Notes under the pieces: model-generated
Seen by the model: the letters and a program-made list of their open reading frames with translations, nothing else
Database searches by the model: none
What the model was told of the DNA's origin: nothing
Part shown: positions 7,856 through 14,659 of the stretch, piece after piece
Layout of the letters: each line of letters opens with the position of its first letter
Numbering within the stretch: position 1 is the stretch's first letter
Source: DASWRT01 sp036403035
GTDB lineage: Bacteria > Pseudomonadota > Alphaproteobacteria > ATCC43930 > CGMCC-115725
DNA length: 16,082 nt
NCBI GenBank assembly: GCA_036403035.1
Contig: DASWRT010000410.1
Span: forward strand, 1 to 16,082
Direction of reading: 5' to 3'
Program-made: the position numbers and the translations under genes

Positions 7856-8455
7856 ATGATCAAGAAGCTTCTCACCTCCGCCCTCGGCGCCGCAGCGTTG
7901 GCGCTCGTCGCAGCGGCTCCGGCGCATGCCGTGATCGTTCCGTTCGGCGGTTCGGCGACGGGCACCGACCCGCTCGGCGGCACGTGGCAGGCGACCAACT
8001 CCTTCCAGCCGTCGTGGGGCGAGCCGGGCCTGGGCGCCGGCACGCTGACCTTCAACCCCGGCAACTTCAGCAACGGCGCCGGCACCTTCGCCAACGAGTT
8101 CGACTTCATCTTCCTGAGGGGCGTCTCCGGCGCGATCGACACGACGCCGGCCAGCGGTCCGTTCGGCTTCGAGTTCACGACCCGCTTCTCGGACATCACC
8201 AAGGGCGTGCTCTGGACGGCCCAGTTCATCAGCGACAAGGAAGTGCACTTCATCGCCCCGGCCGGCTCGCGCATCGACGTCGGCGACCAGTTCTTCGTCA
8301 ACGTCTCCTTCACCGGCCCGGTCGATCTCGCGAAGTTCAGCTTCGCCGGCCTCTGGACCGATGCCGGCGCCGCCGTTCCCGAGCCGGCCACGCTGGCCCT
8401 ACTCGGCTCCGGCCTGCTCGGCCTCGGCCTCGCCCGGCGCCGCAAGTCGGCATAA
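7856..8455 (+). CDS. PEP-CTERM sorting domain-containing exported protein
   Basis: This 199-residue protein begins with a clear Sec signal peptide (MIKKLLTSALGAAALALVAA, cleavage expected after AHA at 23-25). It ends with a textbook PEP-CTERM tail: VPEPATLALLGSGLLGLGLA from residue 174, then RRRKSA. Proteins of this class are held in the inner membrane by the C-terminal helix and then processed by an exosortase (EpsH/XrtA type), usually in exopolysaccharide-producing bacteria. The middle part is Gly, Phe and Thr rich, lacks cysteine and has no domain I recognise, as is usual for the class. AGAGG precedes the ATG. It is monocistronic between a sigma-54 promoter and an intrinsic terminator. No exosortase or polysaccharide gene lies in the window. 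Confidence 0.93.
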   Translation: MIKKLLTSALGAAALALVAAAPAHAVIVPFGGSATGTDPLGGTWQATNSFQPSWGEPGLGAGTLTFNPGNFSNGAGTFANEFDFIFLRGVSGAIDTTPASGPFGFEFTTRFSDITKGVLWTAQFISDKEVHFIAPAGSRIDVGDQFFVNVSFTGPVDLAKFSFAGLWTDAGAAVPEPATLALLGSGLLGLGLARRRKSA

Positions 8456-8486
8456 CCGGCCGAGAGTCGGAAGACTTTACAGGTCA

Positions 8487-8519
8487 GGGCGGCGCCTTCG
8501 GGCGCCGCCCTTTTCATTT
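8487..8519 (+). terminator. Rho-independent terminator after the PEP-CTERM gene
   Basis: A perfect 10-bp stem GGGCGGCGCC/GGCGCCGCCC encloses a stable TTCG tetraloop (8497-8500) and is followed by TTTTCATTT. It starts 31 bp after the PEP-CTERM stop codon. Confidence 0.92.
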
Positions 8520-8575
8520 GCCGATAGTGCAGCCGGCATCGTGCCGACCGGCGCAACCCGCGACCGCTCCGATCG

Positions 8576-9052
8576 TCACTCCGGCTCGCCGCCGTCGGCA
8601 CCCGGAACCGCGAGTTCCGCCGCGATCAGCCGGGCCGCCCGCGCCAGCGCATCGGGCCCGGCGCCGCGCCGACGCCGGCCGCCGCCGACGCCAAGCCGCT
8701 GGCGCAGCATCCGGGCAGCCGCAACGGCGAGATAGCCGAGTTGCTCGTCGCCGAGCGCCGCGACGAAATCGGCAAGATCAGGGTTCGTCGCCTGCGCGGC
8801 GAACGATACAGGACTCGGCGGCGGGCGGAGCATCTCGCCCTCCGCGGCCTCCTCGGGAACAGCGTCAGGCGCTACAACCGGCTCGGCTGCCGCCTCGGCG
8901 GCGGCATCCGGCCTCGCCTGCCGTTTCCGCCGCACCCGCGTGCCGCTCTGCGGCGACGCCGCCGCCTCGGATGCAGGCGGCTCGGGCGCCGGTTCCGGCG
9001 CGGGCTCGCCGAAGAAATCCATCTGCCGCTCGTCGCGTCTGCGCCTTGCCAC
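8576..9052 (-). CDS. Hypothetical basic, Ala/Pro-rich protein
   Basis: This 158-residue protein is of unknown function. It starts at a GTG (9052) with ARRRRDERQMDFFGEP. A disordered Pro/Glu/Ala-rich region (about 16-36) with a basic RVRRKRQAR patch follows, then an acidic Ala-rich linker. The C-terminal half looks folded: NPDLADFVAALGDEQLGYLA then VAAARMLRQRLG, a Gly/Arg-rich loop, and a last helix ALARAARLIAAELAV. There is no signal peptide or membrane span. An ATG at 9022 (MDFFGEP) is an alternative start; neither has a strong Shine-Dalgarno. It is convergent with the PEP-CTERM gene and divergent from the 323-residue gene. Composition and third-position GC fit its neighbours. Confidence 0.65.
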   Translation of the reverse strand: MARRRRDERQMDFFGEPAPEPAPEPPASEAAASPQSGTRVRRKRQARPDAAAEAAAEPVVAPDAVPEEAAEGEMLRPPPSPVSFAAQATNPDLADFVAALGDEQLGYLAVAAARMLRQRLGVGGGRRRRGAGPDALARAARLIAAELAVPGADGGEPE

Positions 9053-9438
9053 CGTCGCGCCACCATCGATCCGCTGCCGCCGACAGGAGCACCAACACCT
9101 CCGCAGGCGGTCATGCGATTAGGCGACCGTACAGTCCCTCGTCAAACAACAAACAGCCGGGGTGGGGCCGCATGATCCCGGAGACGGACTTGCAGACCGG
9201 GAGATATGGCCGCATCGCTGAGAGTGGCCGGCCATGGCGTCGCAGTCCGGACCCCGGCGGACTCCATACTCAACCTGCCGGTTCGGAATTAAGCCGTTGT
9301 TAGTAGGAATGCGATCAACTGTACGCAAGATGCGACAAAGCGGCACGACGCCGCTTTCGACCGGAGTGGGCGCATGAGCGTACACGGACCCCATTTGCGG
9401 CAGCGCCTTGCCGCAGCGGCAGAACCGCCACCGGCATC
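9053..9438. other. Divergent intergenic region, no gene seen
   Basis: These 386 bp separate two divergent hypothetical genes. I find no convincing coding frame: the minus-strand frame at 9119-9394 gives a Cys/Pro/Arg-mixed product typical of a shadow. The region is less GC-rich around 9285-9330. It contains TTAAGCCGTTGTTAG at 9289-9303 and presumably holds both promoters. Confidence 0.5.
9289..9303 (+). promoter_or_regulatory. CtrA-like box (TTAA-N7-TTAG)
   Basis: The sequence is one base off the alphaproteobacterial CtrA consensus TTAA-N7-TTAA, about 136 bp before the start of the 323-residue gene. The same TTAA-N7-TTAG form appears before the chemoreceptor at 14559. A short motif like this can arise by chance. 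Confidence 0.25.
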
Positions 9439-10410
9439 ATGAGCGCGGCGGCGGCAAGCACGAAGAGCGCCGTGGAGTCCGCTCCGCGCGCCACGCATTT
9501 CGCGTTCGCTCACAAGGTCTTCGCGGCACCCGGGGCGCGCTTCGCGAAAGCCGCCAACGGCGATCCGATGCTCTACGTCACGCTCGGCGAACTCGCGGTC
9601 GGCGTATCGCTCCCGACGCTGCGGGCGGAGTTCGGCATCGACGACGGCTCTCCGGACGCGCGTCTTCTCGATGTCGTGGCGCGGAGCCTTCGCTTCGTGC
9701 GCGAGATCATGCCCGGCGACTGCATCCCCCGCGAGCTGCTCGACGGCACCGCGTCCTGGTCGGTCAGCGACGAGCACCTGGCCACTGCGCGCAGCCGCCT
9801 CACCCTCCAGCTCGCGACATGGATACGCGGCGGCGAGACCACGGTGCTCGACCGCGCGCAGTTGCAGCAGCTCGCGGACGATCCGGCGACCAAGGAGCGC
9901 ATCCAGGCCGCCTTCAGCGAGGCCGCGGAACGGCTCGGCTTCGGCCAAAACGGGCGGCAGGCGGTAGTCGACCGCGTCGAGCTGCTAGCGCGCGAGCTGT
10001 CATACATCGAGGCGCTGCGCGACCGCGTCGCGCTGGTGCTGTCGATCGACAAGAAGCTCAACCGGATGGTCGCCGTCTACAAGCGCGACCGGGTCTTCAT
10101 GGAAGACCTCGTTCGCGTCCGCAACCTGATGCGTCACCCGGTGGCCGAGTTCACCGACATGCTGATGCAGGTCGACGCGCAGACCAGCGAGATTCTGGCG
10201 CTGCTGCGGAACATGGACGTCCACGTCACCTTCATCCGCGAAACGCGGAACGAGCTGCACTGGCGGCTGATGGCGTGGGACGAGGTCGTCGTCGCGTGGC
10301 AGCACTACGACGCGGTGCGAAGCGAGGAGGCCGAACGGCTCGTGCGCGGCCTCTACAGGCTTCTGGCGCCGCTCTATGCGACCGGCGCCGTCTGGCGCCG
10401 CGACGTGTAG
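9439..10410 (+). CDS. Conserved-looking hypothetical helical protein
   Basis: I do not recognise this 323-residue protein. It has no signal peptide or membrane segment and is predicted mostly helical. Residues 20-130 look like a globular N-terminal domain (ATHFAFAHKVFAAPG; DGSPDARLLDVVARSLRFVR; IMPGDCIPRELLDG). Residues 138-232 form long amphipathic helices, probably a coiled coil (RVELLARELSYIEALRDRVA, then DKKLNRMVAVYKRDRVFMED). The C-terminal part, about 233-320, is rich in Trp and aromatics (NELHWRLMAWDEVVVAWQHY). The codon pattern is that of a real gene throughout. The start at 9439 lacks a strong ribosome binding site. It stands alone, divergent from the 158-residue gene and convergent with the DUF2336 gene across palindrome B. 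Confidence 0.8.
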   Translation: MSAAAASTKSAVESAPRATHFAFAHKVFAAPGARFAKAANGDPMLYVTLGELAVGVSLPTLRAEFGIDDGSPDARLLDVVARSLRFVREIMPGDCIPRELLDGTASWSVSDEHLATARSRLTLQLATWIRGGETTVLDRAQLQQLADDPATKERIQAAFSEAAERLGFGQNGRQAVVDRVELLARELSYIEALRDRVALVLSIDKKLNRMVAVYKRDRVFMEDLVRVRNLMRHPVAEFTDMLMQVDAQTSEILALLRNMDVHVTFIRETRNELHWRLMAWDEVVVAWQHYDAVRSEEAERLVRGLYRLLAPLYATGAVWRRDV

Positions 10411-10465
10411 GACGCACCGGTCGTCCGCCTCTCCTCACCGCGAGGCTCTTAGGTTAGGACCGGTC

Positions 10466-10619
10466 GAGGAACAATTTCTTCACTGCGGAGGACGTAGAGA
10501 ACCGCGAAGATCCGTGGCGGGATGATTTCTCGCGCGCCGCAGAGGCGCGCAGCCGATCGCTCTGCGATCCTCCGCGTTTCCTCCGCGCGCCCTGCGGTAA
10601 AAGGAGCTTCTATTTCCTC
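10466..10619. repeat. Imperfect palindrome between convergent genes (element B, related to element A)
   Basis: The left arm from 10466 reads GAGGAACAATTTC, then TTCACTGCGGAGGACG. The right end, read on the opposite strand, gives GAGGAAATAG and TTTACCGCAGGGCGCGCGG followed by CGCGGAGGATC. The centre is a perfect hairpin GCGCGCC-GCAGA-GGCGCGC (10532-10550). Element A has the same plan: a GCGCGCC core, then GCGCAG, then a CTTTGCGTCC/CTCTGCGATCC-type block. Both elements lie between convergent genes. Repeats with a CTTTGCGTCCTTCGCG-like theme recur between genes of many environmental bacteria, as I recall; this is unverified here. Confidence 0.65.
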
Positions 10620-10631
10620 TCAGCCCATTAC

Positions 10632-11957
10632 TTAGCCGAGACCGGCCGTGGCCAATTGCTTCGTGTCGGCCGCGACGCTGGCGAAGAACTCGATCTGCCA
10701 TTGCAGCGCTGCCGGCGCGAGCGGATAGCGTCCGTCCGCCGACGCCCGCAGCACCGAAGCCGGCGGGATCCGCGCGAGCCGCAACTGGATCTGCACCGCC
10801 GCCGTCGCGTCGAGCCCGGCCTTCCAGGCAAGCGCCGCGGCCCCCTTGGCGCTGCCCGCCGTCAGGATCTGATCGACGACGGCGAGCGGGACGCCGGCAA
10901 GCAGGGCGAGCCCGGCCGCCGCGAGGCGCCGGTCCTGTCCGGCGGCATCCAGCACGAACGAGGCGTCGAGCGTGCCGCACGCCTGCGCCTGCCGGGCGCG
11001 GGCGAGTGCCGCTTCGTCCGGATCGGCGGCAGCTGCGGCGCCGCATGCGTCCCCACGGCCGCCACCGCTGCCGTCGAGGCGCGCCATCACGACCCGCTCC
11101 AGGTGCGCGGCGGTACGCGGATCGAGGTCGCTGCGCGCGGTAAGCCGCGCCAGCAGATCGGCGGCGACGAATTGAGCGAGCCGGCGGATCGCGCGGTCCG
11201 ACAGGCGCGGGCGCGCGACGAGCGGCCGGTGCCAGCGCGGATGATTCGCCGCCTCCTCGGCGAGCCGGTCGATCGTTTCCTCGCGGAGCTGGACCGAGCC
11301 GTTCGCGAGCAGCACGGCGACGGCTGCGTCGTCGTCGGTCGCCGCGACCGCTTCGGCGACATCCGTCCCGAGTCCCTCGCGGTCGGCGATCGCGACCAGC
11401 GCCGCCGAGGCCGCGCCAGCGGCGATGATGTCGAGGAGATCGTCGCTGCCGAGCAGCGGCGAGAAGCGAAGGATCGGACCGGCGACCTCGATCGCGTCGT
11501 CCCGCGCGAGCTGCCGCACGATCGCGACCGGGGCATCGGGCATCAACTGGAGCGTCTCGGCCAGGATGCGGCGGATGCGGACGGCCTGATCGCGCGCCAG
11601 GATCTCCAGCGTCTCGAAGGTGATCCGCCGCAGCCGGTCGGTTTCGGCTGCCGTCAGTCCCGGCGCCAGCCGCGCGATCTTCCGCGCCAGCGCGCCGCGC
11701 ACCTCCTCGTCGCGGTCCCGCGCCAGGAGGAGATCGGCCTGCACCGGCGTCGCGTCGTTCGCCGCGATCGCCGAGCGGACGCCCGGATCCGGATCGGCGG
11801 CGAGGTAATACAGCACCTCCGGCTGGATCTCCGGGCGCGAGGCGACGCGGCGTCGGTCGGCCGGATCGGCGCTCGCGGTAAGCCGCTTCGACTCCTCGTA
11901 GTCGATCGGCGCGCCGCGCGCGACGCGGTCGAAGACGCGCTGCAGCAATCCTTTCAT
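10632..11957 (-). CDS. DUF2336 domain-containing protein
   Basis: This 441-residue protein matches the alphaproteobacterial DUF2336 family (COG5330), which resembles HEAT/ARM-type helical repeats. Repeated helical modules of the form AADPDPGVRSAIAAN, DRDEEVRGALARKIARLAPG, DQAVRIRRILAETL and DDAIEVAGPILRFSPLLGSD run through the N-terminal 200 residues. The last motif is the family's clearest signature. The C-terminal half continues with Ala-rich helices and a low-complexity linker near 300. It has no catalytic motif, signal peptide or membrane span, so a scaffolding or regulatory role is plausible, but the family is functionally uncharacterised. Its ATG overlaps the GGDEF gene stop by 4 nt (ATGA), so the two are translationally coupled. 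It is the last gene of a motB-GGDEF-DUF2336 unit. Confidence 0.85.
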   Translation of the reverse strand: MKGLLQRVFDRVARGAPIDYEESKRLTASADPADRRRVASRPEIQPEVLYYLAADPDPGVRSAIAANDATPVQADLLLARDRDEEVRGALARKIARLAPGLTAAETDRLRRITFETLEILARDQAVRIRRILAETLQLMPDAPVAIVRQLARDDAIEVAGPILRFSPLLGSDDLLDIIAAGAASAALVAIADREGLGTDVAEAVAATDDDAAVAVLLANGSVQLREETIDRLAEEAANHPRWHRPLVARPRLSDRAIRRLAQFVAADLLARLTARSDLDPRTAAHLERVVMARLDGSGGGRGDACGAAAAADPDEAALARARQAQACGTLDASFVLDAAGQDRRLAAAGLALLAGVPLAVVDQILTAGSAKGAAALAWKAGLDATAAVQIQLRLARIPPASVLRASADGRYPLAPAALQWQIEFFASVAADTKQLATAGLG

Positions 11958-13420
11958 TCTGCGGCTTCCGGCGCGGCCGCAGCGGCCGGCGCCAAGTGGA
12001 CAATGCCTCGCCCTGCCCGCTTCGCGACGTACATCGCGCCGTCGGCGCGGACCATCAGCGCGTCCAGCGTCTCGCCGCTCCGCGGCTCATGGACCGCGAT
12101 GCCGATCGACAGCCCGAACGGGCGGGCAGGATCGCCGGACCATTCCGCGAGGCTGCCCGCCTCCGCGATCAGGCCGGACATCCGATCGACCGCGACATCG
12201 GCGTCCATGCCGTCCATCCACAGCGCGAACTCGTCGCCGCCGAGGCGGCCGGCAAGGTCTTCCGGCCTGAGGCGCTCGCGAAGAAGCGCGCTGATCCGGG
12301 CGAGCGCCCGGTCGCCCGCGAGATGGCCGCGCCGGTCGTTGACCAGCTTGAAATTGTCGAGATCGACATAGGCGAGCGTCGCGGGCCGGCCGAGGCGCAT
12401 CGAACGGCGGAACCGGCGCCCGAGATCTTCGAGGAATCCCCGCCGGTTGAGCAGGCCGGTGAGCGGATCGGTTCGCGACAGATGCTTCATCCGCTCGTGC
12501 TGATCGAGTTGCGCCAGCACGAGCCCGAGATGGCCGGCCACGACGCCGAGCAGATCGCGATCCTCGTCGCCGATCCCGTCGCCGCTGCCGCCGCGGCGCC
12601 ACGCCACGACCGCGCCGTTGACGGCGCCGCCGAACCGGGTCGCCAAGACGGCGAAGCCGTCCGCGGATGCGGCGGCGCCCGTTGCGCTTGCCGCGTTGGC
12701 GGCGAGCGCCTCCAGCGGCAGCGGCGGCGCGGCTCCCCACTGCGCCGCCGCGTTCCAGGCCTCCTCGCCGCTCCCCTCCTCGTCCGCTTCCGCCTCGACG
12801 GTCGCCGCCGCGGGAACCCGGCGACGGAGCACCGCCGCACCGTCGGCGCCGACGGCAAGCGCCGCCTCGCGAAGCACCGCGTCGAGCGCACGGGCCGGCG
12901 ACAGTTCCTCCCGGAGCGTCAGCAGGACGCGCGCGACGAGGCGCTCCCGCGTTTGCGCCGCCGTCAGCGCACGCTCGCGCTCGACCGCCTCGGTCACGTC
13001 GCGGCAGACTCCGCGCGCGCCGCGCCAGCGCCCGTCGCCGCCGTGCAGCGGCCGCGCGGAGACGGCGAGACAGGCACGACCGCGCCCATCTCCCGCGCCG
13101 CCCCCGCCTGCGCCGCCGCCGCGGCGCGCCCAGAGGAACGGCTCCTCGGCCGGTGTGCGGGCGGCGAAGATGCCGCCGGCCGGGTCTCCGGGTTCCGCGA
13201 GGAACTCCACGGGGTCGCGACCGATCATCGCGGCGGCGGGCCAGCCGATCGCATCGCGCGACACGAACACGAACCGGCCGTCCTCGCCGGTCTCCCAGGC
13301 GAAGTCGCTGGAGATCTCGACCAGCTCCTTGTAGCGCTGCCGGCTTTCCAGCAGCGCGTCGCGGATGGCGCGGTCGGAGGCCGCGCCGGGTGCGGCGGCA
13401 AGGCGGGAGTGGGCGGTCAT
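11954..13420 (-). CDS. Diguanylate cyclase with PAS and GAF-like sensor domains (GGDEF)
   Basis: This 488-residue cytosolic protein should make cyclic di-GMP from two GTP. The order is a PAS-type domain (about 25-150: RYKELVEISSDFAWETGEDG, then FVFVSRDAIGW; ends with RGVCRDVTEAVERERAL), a GAF-like domain (about 165-315), and a GGDEF domain (about 325-480). The GGDEF domain has LSRTDPLTGLLNRRGF, YVDLDNFKLVNDRRGHLAGD and an intact GGDEF active site at 394-398. RPED at 385-388 sits exactly five residues before it, the canonical RxxD I-site for product inhibition. There is no membrane anchor, and no EAL domain. The frame is open far upstream into motB, but the ATG at 13420, 25 bp after the motB stop, matches the domain start. 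The PAS segment contains a Gly-rich insertion. Its place behind motB suggests motility control. Confidence 0.93.
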   Translation of the reverse strand: MTAHSRLAAAPGAASDRAIRDALLESRQRYKELVEISSDFAWETGEDGRFVFVSRDAIGWPAAAMIGRDPVEFLAEPGDPAGGIFAARTPAEEPFLWARRGGGAGGGGAGDGRGRACLAVSARPLHGGDGRWRGARGVCRDVTEAVERERALTAAQTRERLVARVLLTLREELSPARALDAVLREAALAVGADGAAVLRRRVPAAATVEAEADEEGSGEEAWNAAAQWGAAPPLPLEALAANAASATGAAASADGFAVLATRFGGAVNGAVVAWRRGGSGDGIGDEDRDLLGVVAGHLGLVLAQLDQHERMKHLSRTDPLTGLLNRRGFLEDLGRRFRRSMRLGRPATLAYVDLDNFKLVNDRRGHLAGDRALARISALLRERLRPEDLAGRLGGDEFALWMDGMDADVAVDRMSGLIAEAGSLAEWSGDPARPFGLSIGIAVHEPRSGETLDALMVRADGAMYVAKRAGRGIVHLAPAAAAAPEAAE

Positions 13421-13445
13421 GGGTCCGTCATGCTCCAATCGCCCC

Positions 13446-14375
13446 TCAGGCAGGCTTTCGCTGCGCCGTCTCGGCGCGCCCCATCGTGGGCGTCGTACCG
13501 GTGCGCAGCAGCAGGATCGAGATCCGCCGGTTGCGCGGATCGTTGGGGTCGCTGGCGATGAACGGCTCGGTATCGGCGCGTCCGGCGATCTCGGCGAACC
13601 GGTCGCCGGCGAGGCCGGAATCCGCGAGCGCCCGGCGGGTCGCGTTGGCGCGCTCTCCCGACAGCGTCCAGTTGTCGCCGCGCGCTCCGGCGGCGAAGGG
13701 GCGCGCATCGGTGTGGCCGCGCACCGCGATGCGGTTCGGCAGCGACGACACCGCCTTCGCGACGAGCCCGACGAGCTGGCGGGTACGCGCCGTCATCTCG
13801 GCGCTGCCGCTCGGGAACATCGAGTATTGCTGCTGGTCGACGATCTGGATGCGCAATCCCTCCGGCGTCTGGTCGACGAGGATGTTCTGCGTGAGGTCCT
13901 TGAGGTCGGGCGATGCCTCGATCGCCTGCCGGAGCGCCTGTTCGGCGGCATCGAAAAGCTTCTGCTCGTTCGCCGCCGCGGCGGCGGCAGCCGCGGCGAC
14001 CGCGGCCTCGTCCGGTTGCGGCGGGTCGGCTTCCGTCTGCTCGTTCGAATCGGCCCCGGCAGGAGCGATCGGCAGCGTCAGCTGCACGGCGCCGGTCGCC
14101 TTGAGCGCGCCGTTCGCCGTCGCGAGCGTCTGCCCGCCGAGCAGCCCGTCCCCGCCGCTGGAGGTGCTTGTCACCGTGGCGGTCGGCGAGAAGTAATCGG
14201 CAATTCCCTTGCGTTGCTGCTCGTTCGTCGCGCCGAGCAGCCAGAGCAACAGGAAGAACGCCATCATCGCCGTCACGAAATCCGCATAGGCGACCTTCCA
14301 GGCGCCGCCGTGATGGTCGTCGTGCCCGTCCTCGTGACGCTTCCGGATGATCGTGACTTGCTCGGCCTTGGACAT
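13446..14375 (-). CDS. motB: Flagellar motor stator protein MotB (OmpA-family)
   Basis: This 309-residue protein anchors the proton-driven stator to peptidoglycan. The cytoplasmic N-terminus (RKRHEDGHDDHHGG) precedes one membrane helix, WKVAYADFVTAMMAFFLLLW. Its aspartate is D32, the proton-binding residue in MotB. A plug-like segment KGIADYFSP and an Ala-rich linker (about 122-135) follow. The C-terminal OmpA/peptidoglycan-binding domain covers about 165-295 (YSMFPSGSAEM, IAVRGHTDARPF, NWTLSGERANATRRAL, NRRISILL). No motA is next to it: upstream is a divergent chemoreceptor. Unlinked motA and motB are known in Caulobacter. It is the first gene of the minus-strand unit with the GGDEF and DUF2336 genes. 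Confidence 0.92.
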   Translation of the reverse strand: MSKAEQVTIIRKRHEDGHDDHHGGAWKVAYADFVTAMMAFFLLLWLLGATNEQQRKGIADYFSPTATVTSTSSGGDGLLGGQTLATANGALKATGAVQLTLPIAPAGADSNEQTEADPPQPDEAAVAAAAAAAAANEQKLFDAAEQALRQAIEASPDLKDLTQNILVDQTPEGLRIQIVDQQQYSMFPSGSAEMTARTRQLVGLVAKAVSSLPNRIAVRGHTDARPFAAGARGDNWTLSGERANATRRALADSGLAGDRFAEIAGRADTEPFIASDPNDPRNRRISILLLRTGTTPTMGRAETAQRKPA

Positions 14376-14558
14376 GACCTGATCGAAGGAACAAAGGTGG
14401 CGGCGGTGGCGCGCATCGCGCGGCGCCCGACCCCAGTTAGGATGAAACCGATTAAAGGTTGCTGAACCTCGGAGTCACTCGCGCAGGTAGCGCACGGCGG
14501 AGCGGCGGCGGCGGGCGCGCGAATCTGCCGACATCGTCCTGCACGGGGGCAACCGGCG

Positions 14559-14573
14559 TTAAATGCTTTTTAG
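14559..14573 (+). promoter_or_regulatory. CtrA-like box upstream of the chemoreceptor
   Basis: TTAAATGCTTTTTAG fits TTAA-N7-TTAG, one base off the CtrA consensus, about 87 bp before the chemoreceptor ATG and in the divergent region with motB. CtrA controls motility genes in many alphaproteobacteria, so the context is suitable. The rest of the 14376-14659 gap shows no gene. Confidence 0.3.
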
Positions 14574-14659
14574 TTGCTATTGCGGAAAAGACTGAACTTC
14601 CGGTTGATCGAATCGCCTTGCATCCGGCTGCACCGCATCGTCTTCAAGCAGAGCGCTTT

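Noticed and set aside
9119..9394. 91-codon minus-strand frame in the divergent gap
   Set aside because: It has mixed Cys/Pro/Arg composition, no ribosome site and no recognisable pattern, and it overlaps the probable promoter region.
10656..12371. 571-codon plus-strand open frame opposite the DUF2336 and GGDEF genes
   Set aside because: It is antisense to genes with clear domain motifs, and its Arg/Gly/Asp-rich composition is typical of a shadow frame.
13421..13708. Upstream extension of the GGDEF gene by 96 codons
   Set aside because: It lies inside the motB coding region and gives an Arg/Pro/Ser-rich shadow sequence without a domain.
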